Shown: one piece after another, positions 10,301 through 22,300 of the stretch
How positions within the stretch are numbered: position 1 is the first letter of the stretch
Layout: each line of letters starts with the position of its first letter
Origin: Axinella damicornis
Lineage: Eukaryota > Porifera > Demospongiae > Axinellida > Axinellidae
Direction: 5' to 3'
Assembly (NCBI GenBank): GCA_963931865.1
Contig: OZ007512.1
Coordinates: 10,797,160 to 10,861,159, forward strand
Length of the DNA stretch: 64,000 nucleotides
The notes under the pieces: model-generated
Database searches by the model: none
What the model was told of the DNA's origin: nothing
Seen by the model: only the letters and a program-made list of their open reading frames with translations
Program-made: the position numbers and the translations under genes

Positions 10301-13300
10301 ATGCTCTACATCAAACGGAATTATTAATAAAGTTTCTAACTTCCCTTATAACATACCCTGGAACAGTTGACATTAGCACCACGTGATATGAGGAGTCCAA
10401 CTAGCTCCAGGTTGGAGTTGGTCACGGCAACCATCAGTGGAGTTAGCCCCTCCTGCAGAGAGAAGGTGACTTGCATAGCTGGCCAAAAGCAAAGGTGGTA
10501 TTTCTACCTTCAAAGGTTTGTTGAATTTGCAAACAAAAGGTTATGTACCTCCTAATCACTCAGTAGCAGTTATAATTCATAACCTTCAAAGCTAAACGTT
10601 TTTTTTTCAAACCCTGTGTTTACTATAATGTTGTAATGGCAATGAAAAATTAACCCTTGAAAGCTACAACTTTTGTTTATGCACTCGCAAACGTACCTGA
10701 GAGTACGCGGTAGTCGAGTCGCTGTAAAATTCCGATTTCGTCAGCTTCTTTCTTCTTCTTCTTCTTCTTTCATTGACTAGCATAGCTGGCTAACAAAAGC
10801 ATCTCCTGAGCTAGTTCACTCACAGAACAACATCGCTTTCGTCGTAGTAGCTCCTTTCGGCCCTTTTGACTAAGTACTGACAGGAACGTCACTTCTGGCT
10901 AGCTACAATTCCGTGAATTGCTAGCCAAAGCCATTTTGATGCAACCAGAGGTCACGTGCGCCAAATGCGCATGCACAGTTCATGTGCAAACGCACATTGC
11001 ATTCATTTTGCTGGTGATGGTTGCATTTCGGGTGCTTGCTGATCAGCTGAATCCTTGTGAATCCATCATCTGGTGCCTCACTACCACTGCAAGGAATTTC
11101 TACCAACCTGTTCTTGCAAAGATCTATTGTGACTATGCCATCGTGGAGGCGTGGCTTTCTTTTCATGACGTAACTACAGTGCAGAACATGTACCAATACT
11201 GACTAGAACTGTAAGTGAGACTACAGCAACATCAAAAATGCATGGAATCATATTACTAGTGGAAATAGAATGAAGCATCAAAGCCTTCTCAGTGCCCAGC
11301 AGAAGGTCCACATCCATAAAGAGGAACGAGGCTAACAAGGCAATTAATAAAATCTGATATCAGGCTCAGCACCCCCGTACCCTTACGGTGACATTGTATG
11401 TAGCTACCATGACTAAGAAGTTGCACAGTTCATGCGCTCGAAAAGTACACAAACTAGAGGCAAAAAATTTCTCCCAAACATTATAAAGGATTTAGTGATG
11501 GCCTGTCACATTCGGAATTATTCAACCTCTCAAAAAAGCTAAAAAACAAGGAGAATGCCATTAACCAGCCTCAGTCACATCCCATCCCTAAATTTCAATG
11601 GGATGGGACTGACCCTGGTTAATGCCATTCTCCTTGTTTCTTAGCTTTTCAAGAGGTTGAATAATTCCGAATGTGACAGGCCATCACTAATTAATTTTTG
11701 GGAGGAAATTTTTTGCCTCTAGTAATATGAGGGATCACACTGGGCACGTCATGACATCATGAAGAGCACAAACTGTGTAACTGCTTGCTTGACTTACACT
11801 GTTAGTTGCATTCACATTTACAGCAGGTGTCTCTTGAAGTAGTCGCTTGACGACCTCAGGATGGTTACTAGCACAGGCTTTGAGCAGTGCTGTGTTGCCA
11901 GCCTACCATAAGAGGTCATAAATGTCATATTACATATTGTTGGACTGACACATTACGCATATGTTGATCCTTAAGTTACTAAAATCACAGTTGCTCTACC
12001 AATAGGATCATGCAGGCATCAGCAATATTTATGCCTAAAGCTGTACTCTGGTACTCGCATACATTGCTGTGAGTGGCGAGATAATGCACCTATCCTCTGA
12101 CAGCATTTATTCTCAGAAAATGTGCTGTAATTAGACAATCACATGTAACCATGTGTGCATGGCCACGTGTAATGTCAGTACACGTCATATGGGGAGTTGA
12201 ACACTCCTATTTCTGCCCATTTTTGCCTTACAGAATAATTGGACATGTCAAGGTGCACGCTGTACATAGCATGACGTCAAAGAATGTTCAGAGCATGATG
12301 CACTCTAGGAGTTGAACACTCCTTTCCCCATACGCTCATGTATACAACACACTGAGTGTCATCATGATGATGCATGGCATGATGGAAACTGCAGCAATTT
12401 GAAACATACGCATACACACACCTGATCACACATGTTAGCATCTGCCCCACTGGCAAGCAGCAGCTCCACCAACCTCACATGGCCCTCCTCACTGGCGGTG
12501 ATCAGTGGCTTCATATGAGCCTGTACCAGTGAAGAATACAAGATCGTGAACTGTTTGGATTGTATTATTCATGAGACTTGCACATAAAGGCTATCGCACT
12601 GCATGTTGTAGCTACGTAATTTATCAAAGATGTATAGTTATCAACTTGTATTATAGCCACCAATTGTATTATTCATTCCACTACATTTCTGTGTTCCTGA
12701 GAAGTGGTTTGCATAGGCTTTGCCTCCTCACAATCCTTTCCACTTGCTTGCATTATTATTTGTTTATACATGTTTGCGTCAGCACAATCCCTTCCACTCT
12801 GATAAAACAAATCAAGAGCATGCACTCAACTTGTATTATATGTTAAATAGCATGAGGCAACTAATCGTACAACTAATCATGCAATGTAGTCACGCCATGG
12901 TTCTGTGTTTGCATCAGAGAATGTGGTGTAAGTGAAATTTGAATTTACTACAGTGATGTACGGATTAACAGGATATTGGCCAAAGAAGCTACAAAACTCC
13001 AAACCAAGAATGAAGATACAATGAGACTACCCAACAGTAACAAAAATACTCACGGACGTACCATAGAGTATGCGGAACAAACCGATGGAAAAAGTCGAAT
13101 TTCGTCATCTTTTCTTTCTTCTTATTCTTCTTCTTCATCTTCCTTCTAACTGACTAGCATAGCTGACCAACTAAAGCAGTTCTTGAGTTACTTCACCCAC
13201 AGCCATGGCGTAAAATTTTCCCTTATGCACAAAGGCATGAATGGCGTACAATTTTCCCTTTATGCACAAAGGCAATATTTGCCTTTTTACGCCAAAGTCT

Positions 13301-16300
13301 ACATGACCCTCAAGTTGACTTCGTCTGTAGTCTTGTCGGGAATTGTCTGTCGGCTGGCAAGTGAAGCATCACAATCATTACTGCTTTGTATTTCCTTGCA
13401 GTTACAGGCATATTTTATGACCATGAAATTGCTCCAGTTTTTTTCTGTTCCCTGTTCACCTGAGCCATTCAGTACTGTTCTTTTGTATATAGCCGTTGCT
13501 GATCAGTACTGTTCTCTTCTATAGTTATACAGCTGGCTAGTTCACCTCTCCAGAATATTCCTCCTACCTGATCAACATCCACCCTCCTACAACTAGCCGT
13601 CAGATCCTAGACTCGAGGTGGCACATTCAAGGGGATACAAGAGTGCACGTGGAACAGCCTTCCTTCGGAAATTAGGACCCTGAAATTGTCTACCACATTA
13701 ATTTGAAGTCAGAAGAAAACTCTAGACTTACATGTTTAGTACATAAATTAATATTTGTAGGCATGTCCAGGCAACATGGAAGAAACAGGGTACATTACTC
13801 ATGTATATGTGTACATACAAGTTAACTACGGTGCTATACTGTTATTTCATTTACAGCAGAGTCAAGATTCCTAAAGAGGTTGCAGTCAATTAAACAACGG
13901 AGAAGGCAACCCAAGCGAGGTATGCATCAAGTATGCACTTTCATGCATGTCTGTGACATTCGATTACATTTTCTTTGCAGCATGCCGAAGCAAATGGAAT
14001 TGCGGAAAATGCCAGAAAGTATGGAGAGCTGAAGCAGAAGTAGCCGAAAAGTGGATTATTTGTGATGCGTGTCACCGATGGTTCTGTTATAGATGCGCAG
14101 AGATTAACGTTGCTGTGCTGAAAGAGGGGGACGGTTTGACCTCTGTGACTTCCACTTTCGACTTCCGTCGATTCTATCTCTCATCGTAGACTTCCCCGGG
14201 CTTTCACTATGGTCTCAGTCACCGCTACCGGCAAGGTAGGTCTCGATAAAGTACGATTTTTGCTCTGAATGTCACTTGCTATCTGCAAAATTTGACGTCA
14301 AAAATATCCTTGTAACATAACTGCACGCAGTGCACGTGCCCTAGCGCGTGTACCGCTGATCACCGCAGCATCCAATGGTACATCTCTTGTACTTCATAGT
14401 GCGTGGGCCTTGCTTACTATGGTGAGCCAGAACGAGCTCCACATTAGCTAGGAAGTCACGCCCACTTAATTAATCACACGTTAATTACATTTGGGTATCC
14501 CAGGTTACGGGATCCCTGCGCGCGCCGTGTGAAATGTATTGGTATACTTAAGCTCGCTAACCAAAAATCTCGAGTATGAACAGCGCGAGCAACTTGATTC
14601 TGGAGGTGAAGGTGCGCTGTCACAAGGTGCAGGGCATGACGGAAGCTTTTACCGATACGCTGTATAGCCGTGCAAAAACGAGCAGTTCAGTTCACCAAAA
14701 AGCCGTATTTACCGCTTTTCTCGAGCGAGACAGCAGATAAATTTGCCAGAGATTAGGCTATCAAAAAAGCTTCTGTCACGCCCTGCACCTTGTGACAGCG
14801 CACCTCCACCGCCAGAATCAAGTTGCTCACACTCTTCGTACCAGAGATTTTTGGTTAGCGAGCTTAAGTACATTTCCCAATACATTTCGCACGGCGTGCG
14901 CACGAGTATCCCGCAACCTTAAAACACAATTAGTACTGTCTACAAAGCATTATGGCTTCATTACATATGCAACAAGAAACCATTCAGAGACCCTCCTCTC
15001 CCTTCCGCGTTTCCGTTACTTCATTTGCGGGGGGGGGGAAGGAGGGTCGCTAGACTACCATCAACCATCATCTGGTGCATCACTACTCACTACTGCTGCG
15101 AGGAATTTCTACCAACCTGTTCTTGCCAAGATCTATCGTGACGTGACTATGCCGTCATGGAGGCGTGGCTTTCTTTTCATGACGTAACTTGCTACAGTGC
15201 AGAACATGTTCCAATACTGACAAGAACTGTGAGTGAGGCTACAGTTTTGGAATACTTGGAGCCATTGCAAGAACATGACCTACTAGCTTCGTTCCCAGGC
15301 CAGAACGAGGCTACATGACTGCCATCAAGCTCTCTGACTGAATGCCCCACCCCCTCATCCGCAAAGGAAACAAGATAAACATTGATCACAACAGCAACCT
15401 CGATTAAAATGCATGGAATGATATTATTAGTGGAAATAGAATGAAGCATCAAAGCCTGCTCAGTGCCCAGCAGAAGTTCCACGTCCATCAAGAGGAACGA
15501 GACTAACACGGCAATTAATAAAATCTGTCATCAGGCCCAGTACCCCTGTACCCTTACGGTGACGTTGTATGTAGCTACCATGACTAAGAAGTTACGCATC
15601 TCATGCGCTCGAAAAAGTACACAAACTAGAGGCGAAAAATGTTCTCCCAAAAATTAAAAATGCTGTGTCTATTGGTCCATACTCTAGGTATAGGTACCGG
15701 AAATGCGCGCGCATCTAGAACCAGCCCTGGCCCTAATATACCCTAAGCTGCCTGCCGGACCAATATCCACTTCGAAATTAAAAAGGATTTAGTGATGGCC
15801 TGTCACATTCAGAATTATTCAACCTCTCGAAAAAGCTAAGAAACAAGGGCGCATCGAGCTGCCGAAGGCGGCTCGATGCGCCCTTGGTCCCATCCCATCC
15901 CTAAATTCTACATTTTTCGGGACTGAGCCTGGTTAATGGCATTTCTCCTTGTTTCATAGCTTTTTTGAGAGGTTGAATAATTCTGAATGTGACAGGTCAT
16001 CACTAAATCCTTATCTTTTGGGAGGAAATTTTTTGCCTCTAGTCGGAGGAAAGATTGAGATCATTTCAGTTGACAGACTCAAGCCTGCTCACAGAGAACC
16101 CAGTCCAAGTTGCAAAGCCAAGACCTTGTGGACGACCCTCAAAGAACCCCCAACCCTCTCCTGCAACTATGACCCAACACCAAACCCTAGACAACCCCAA
16201 TGCTTTACAGCCAAAGCACACCCGTTCAGGACGTCAAGCAAGGTTCCACTATGGTACATCTCGGTTCTGGGGGGAGTGGTGTAGCGGATGAGATATACGG

Positions 16301-19300
16301 ACTACACTATGGATACCTCATGACCTTTGTGTATATAAATACACATACCGTATTTCCGCGAATAGACGCCGCCCTCGAATAGACGCCGCCCTCGATTAAA
16401 CGCCGCACAATTGGAGGCGCTGAGTGAAATAAACGCCGCCCTCGAATAAACGCCGCGGCGGGTTAGCACGTGCGCAAAGTATGACGATCGTAGTTGCAAC
16501 GTTCCGACGTTAACAGTCGTGGAAGACAGTCTGAGTCGTCGTCATCCCCTTCCATATGCTTCCAGCAAAGGCATCTTCACCATCGTCCTCGTCCCGTGCG
16601 TATCGCTTTGGTCGCAAAGCGACGGCTAACGTTAACCCGGCTGCTCCAGCCGCGGACGGCACTTGCCGAATCATAGATGGCCGAATCTTGCCCATTGTGA
16701 GTTGATGTTTTGCGTGTTTCTCGATTGACGTTTGTAAGAGCCATACCTTCTCACCAGCTTGTCGACGCAATTCGACGGGAGCTAGCTAGGGATGCTGTGT
16801 ACGTGGCGCGGTCATACTGCCCGAAGTAATAAACGCCGCCCTCGAATAAACGCCGCCCTCGAATAGTCGCCGCACCGAACTGAACGACGAAATAAATAAA
16901 CGCCGCGGCGTCTATTCGCGGAAATACGGTATTCCACGTGTATTGTACAGTTGTTTGTCATTTGAAAGGAGAGTTGATTCCTGTTGCCACAGCACATTAT
17001 TTGCAATTAACACAGACATTAATCATCACATCACTGCCAATGACAGTTGAGTTGAAGTGAGCAATGACTTAACTTCACCAGTAGCTAGCTGAGATTAGAA
17101 TGACTGCTACATACTGCGTCTCACCATTTGCTGGTACACCTGTAAATCTTCCATGAACTCATGAATACTTTTCTTTTCAGCATCTTCTAGCAATCGGCCT
17201 TGCTCAAGCGAACTAAGGCACGGGACTGGCATAATTGGCATACAGGTACACTTTCATCAATATTTTATAAACTACAAGGAATCAGATGGAGTATGATGAT
17301 ACCAGAAACCCCAAGCTATATGCACGTTACCATGGAAAACCCATATGTGGGCGTGGCTAGTAATTGCGGCCCACATCAATCGTCCAATATTTAAGAACAA
17401 ATCAAAAAAGGCGGAGGTGAAGACAACTTTTGTCCGCGACCAAACTTTCTGTACACGTTCAGCTCATGGTACTACACACGGAACCATCTAGATGAATCGG
17501 CAGTCACCAACAACACTCCTACTGGACGCCGAAAGTCATCACGTAGAGTGCATGGATGTACAGGCCCGTAGGGAGGGGGAATTATACTTCACAAACTCTA
17601 CCGTTTCTTTGTAAGTAGTTGACTAGCCATAGAGAAATCACCGTCGTCGGAACAAAACAGAGTTTTCGCAGCGTGCGCACCTGTCACATGCAGCCGCCTG
17701 ATCTGAGCACATCACATCACAATATTAAGACTCACGTGATCGTGATGGAAAACGTATACGCGTACGTGTCAACGTCACACGCATACGCAAGTGCTCATCT
17801 TTGTATGCGCAGAGTAGCGAGACGGTCACGGCAAACCAGAAGCAGCGGCAGTGTAGTGCAACGGTGAAGGTGCTACGAGAGCCCATCTAGGTTACAGAAA
17901 AACGACCGTGAAAATGTTTTCCGCGCTTTGTGCGGATTGGATCGCTACTACGTGCACTGCCTTCAGCAATGCCCATTTGTTTGAAGGCAGCGTATATTTG
18001 AAGGCAGCGTCTATTAGAGGGCAGTGCCTATTCGCAGAAATACAGCATATAGCATTTTGAGGTGCACCTGAGCTAGCTGCCCATTAATCTGGGCAAGTGG
18101 AAAAGGCGGATACGGTCGGACGCGGACACGGACGCGGACACGGACACGGACGCGGACACGGACGCGGACACGGACGCGGACACGGACGCGGACACGGACA
18201 CGAGCCAAAATTAATTTTTCAGCCCTTTTCAGCCCTTTGCAGTGTAGGACAGAAGGTTATTCATTGGCTAAAGTTGCTTGCTTAGCCTTCTTTCATGTCT
18301 TACCTGGAGTCAGCAGAGGTCAAAGGCCACGTGCATATTTAATGAGCTTCAACGAAAAGATTAGAAGAGCTTTTATTTTGTGCAGAAACCAAACTCAAGC
18401 ATTTTGCCAAAGCATAGGAAGCAGAAATAATATTCCTATACCATCTATGATGGCTGATCGAAGCTCGAACTTTCATTGTTGAAGCTCATTAAATATGCAC
18501 GTGGCCTTTGACCTCTGCTGACTCGAGGTACTAGGTAAGACATGAAACAATAGGCTAGCCTCGTTCCCAGGCCCCGCCCAGCTATTTTTATTCGCGCGTG
18601 GGAGAGCCTGGGAACGAGGCTAACAATAGGCTAAGCAAGCAACTTTTAGCGAGTGAATAACCATGTTTAGCTTCTGTCCTACACTGCAAAGGGCTGAAAA
18701 ATGAATGTTCGTGTCCGTGTCAGAGTCCGCGTCCGTGTCCGCGTCCGCGTCCGCGTCCGACCATATCCGCCTTTTCCACTTGCCCCATTAATCTGTTAGC
18801 TAGTCATTGGTGAATTTCTGACTGGCCTCTGCATGTGTGTACATCACCTTGAACCAGTTCTGATTGTGCTGTGTAGTGTGACAGTTTTGCGTGTATTCAG
18901 CAGTAGCTGTCATGGCAATGAGAAAATGCCAGCAGCAAACATGACAGTAAGACTTGTGTGATTATACCAGTTATACTAAAGGGAGACTTTTACCTCAACG
19001 TCTGCTTCACTCTCAGTGAATCTGTGTACACCATCAGCTGACACTTCAAGTTTAAGGAACTGCTGCTCTTTGTAGTGTTCACTTTCTTTGATTCTTTGGA
19101 TAAAGTAAGCAGTTATCTCAGAAGGAATACACCATGTTATTTCCAGACACCCCACACCAATGTTATGAAGCACAAGAACATGCCCTGGCAATGCAAACTC
19201 TTCTTGCAGGTCCTCCCACACCTCCTCGACAAACTTGAGTGAATGATCGGTGATTCTTATCTGAGGGAACTTCTGCTTAAACAATGTAAACTTCTCATCG

Positions 19301-22300
19301 GGAGTTTTGGATGTGGGATGCTCTAGCTTGCTTGCATCCAAATGCTCTTTTATCGTGGTTGCAAGTGTATATCCACAGCGGTCTCGCTTGTACTGCAGCA
19401 GCATTTTCTTAGTTGTGTCGTCCCCATATTCTTTAATGATGCTTTGTAGCAAGGAGTGGCGCATGAAGTCCAATGCACCTTCCTGAATCAATGCTTGAAA
19501 CAATTCAGTTACCTTTGCAGAAGGTTCTAAAAGCTTCCCAACAAACTGTTTGCCATTCATCTTTCCTTCACAGGAGTAAGAGCTACTCACAAAAATTGAA
19601 AAATCCTCGCTAGTAACCTCACCGTTGTCCATTTTGTCCTGGATTACTTTCTTAGTGTGGGTCACCAATGCAGACCACTTCCCCCTAATCATTGCGAGGC
19701 TACTCTGTGTGATTGCATGACGTATTAGTTCAATTTTATCAGGTGATGCTTGAGGACCTGCAATCAGAACAATAAATTCACTGGCAGATGTACAAGACCG
19801 TAAATATCTACATTTCATCACACTGGCTACTATTATAGATACATGTTGGATTGGTTTACTGGTCCTAGAAGTCTTCTTATAGTCATATAAGCCCCGTTTA
19901 CACGTATATACTAAACCGGGTTACTTTAAACTAGATTAGAATCCGGATTAGAAGTGTCTACACGTGCAACTTTTTGAGCCAGTTTAGCTCATGAATCTTC
20001 TCTCACAACTAGCGCTTCAATGGCTGTGGGGCTGGACTACTTGTCATGAATATTGACAGCTTCCGTGTGCATCAGATAATCCACTTAGAAACCGCTCCAG
20101 CTGTTTACACGCACCTCCTTCGAAACTAATCCGGATTCAATCCGGGTTCAACCCACATCCTGATGTGGGTTACGTAAACCAGTTTCCAATCCGGATTAGA
20201 GCGTTTACACGTATCCGGTTTAGTTTAATCCGGATCCTGACCCGGTTTAAACGTCTCGTGTAAACGGGGCTATACAGAACTTTATTCAAGCATATCTTAG
20301 TGCTACTCACGTGATACCAGTTTGCAGTGCATTACGGGCTTTAGTGCACTCGGGCAATCGTAGACTAGTTAACGGTCTCGGGCAGATAATGTACTCGCCT
20401 TCGGCTCGTGCATTATCTCGCCCTCGACCGTTAACTAGATTGCCCTCGTGCACTAAAACCCGTAATGCACTGCAAAGTAGAATTTAAATATTTCTTAAAG
20501 CAGTCATTGAGCTAGCTAGCTATACTTCATGCACAAACTTGACAACATCATAATAAATAGCTAGAAACCTTGAGCCTATTTGTCTGCAAACTGGCAGTTA
20601 CGACCAGGAGACTGAAACTCATCAGGAGACTTTAATCATCACATGCCGAAAATGGCGTTGTGTTAGAACTTCACAGGGTTTGCTTACGGTCTAATTTCTA
20701 TTAATCCATACATATTTAGCTGATTAGAGTATGTAAATTGCCTAATATTTCTGGGGAGTACGAATAAATAGAGGAATTGTACAAAATCAAAAGATGATAG
20801 TAGGTCAGGAAGAATGGCAAGGGATGCCTGGCCAGACCTACACAAGCTGTGCGGGAGGCGAACAATGCCAAATTGATGAATTGCCTTATTTTCCCAGGAA
20901 AGGGGGTGTACGGATTAATACAGGGCACGAAGAAATTATGGTAATCCCTTAATTGCTGAATCTGGTACTGTTTCTATGCATGCATTCACTTAGTACTAGG
21001 ATGCAACTGAGGCAACTCAGAACAAGGATTTCCATCCAGAGTGCAGTAGCTAATATATTGTATGTTGGTGCAATATATATATTCATGCTGATGTCATTAG
21101 TTAGGCATAATTCATGTATTGTTGGAACTGAAGTCATAATATTATGATATCTCGATTAAGTTGTGCTTTTGTGAGGCAAAAGTTAATCATGCTCGTGTTA
21201 TTCAGTTGTGATCGCTTATAGTATGTGTGAGGGAGAGGACCTAGGGAAAAAACCATGTGATCCACGGCATGACCGTCATACATCTTCATGCCTTCTCTCA
21301 ACAGCCAAGTCATAAAATAGACCGAGGTTGGATCTGTGCTAGCTATAAAGATGCATGGGGCAAGTGCCAGTACCAAGTGTATGAAGCATACCCAGGCTAA
21401 AATCTGTGACCTAGCAGTGCACGACACAATCGTCTGGTGGAGAGGGCGGTACAATTTGGAGTCAAATCACTTGTATCACAGCCAACCCTCAGCGGTTATC
21501 GTTCGAACCTGCAGGTACGTAGGACCTACCTCTTCTCTGGAGCTAGTTTCAGTTCTCTAGGTCATCTGTAGCTGTCGATAATAAGCTGCAGCATCTAGAA
21601 TCATGACGTAGGCTGTACGGCAGATCAGGTGGTAAAATTCTCCTGGCCTTCTGATTTTGTATACTGTAAGTGATCAAAAAACTAGCTATTAATAATTCCG
21701 TTTGCACACTAATGAGGTGTCTTAGTAGTGAAGACAACCAGCAGCATGCAGGTGTCTTACCAGCAAGACACCTACTTACCAGAAGAATGTACAACATTGT
21801 GAGGTGAGCCTGAAGTGAACACACGTTCAGAACATGGAGCACTTGCATGCACATTGCTATCATCAGCTGCATGATGATGTCGACAATCATGTGCATGCAA
21901 CTGCTACATGTATACCTTTCTGGGACATGTACTGCTGGGGCATGGGGCAAGGAGCACAATAGCGCATTTGTTAGGGGTCTGGGTGCACAACTGTCGTGTA
22001 CCGCAGTTACCATGCTGATTAGATTGAGCAGCTACGCAACCTGGAGTACAAGTGAGCTAGTAGTTTGTCCAGCTGCCATTTAAGTCCACGTTCGTTTGCC
22101 ATGCGGAAGTACTCAGTCATGTGGTTTTGTGACGTCAATGCAACTGCTCTATAGCTGATGAGGCACTTCCTGTTAAAAACTATTCTATCTATCTAGTACA
22201 ATATTCATTTGTTATACAGCTTGCACAGACGAGGTCATACTACGTTGTTTCAACATGTAAAGATGAGGGGTTGAACTCAGGGTGCAGTATTCTGTAGTAC

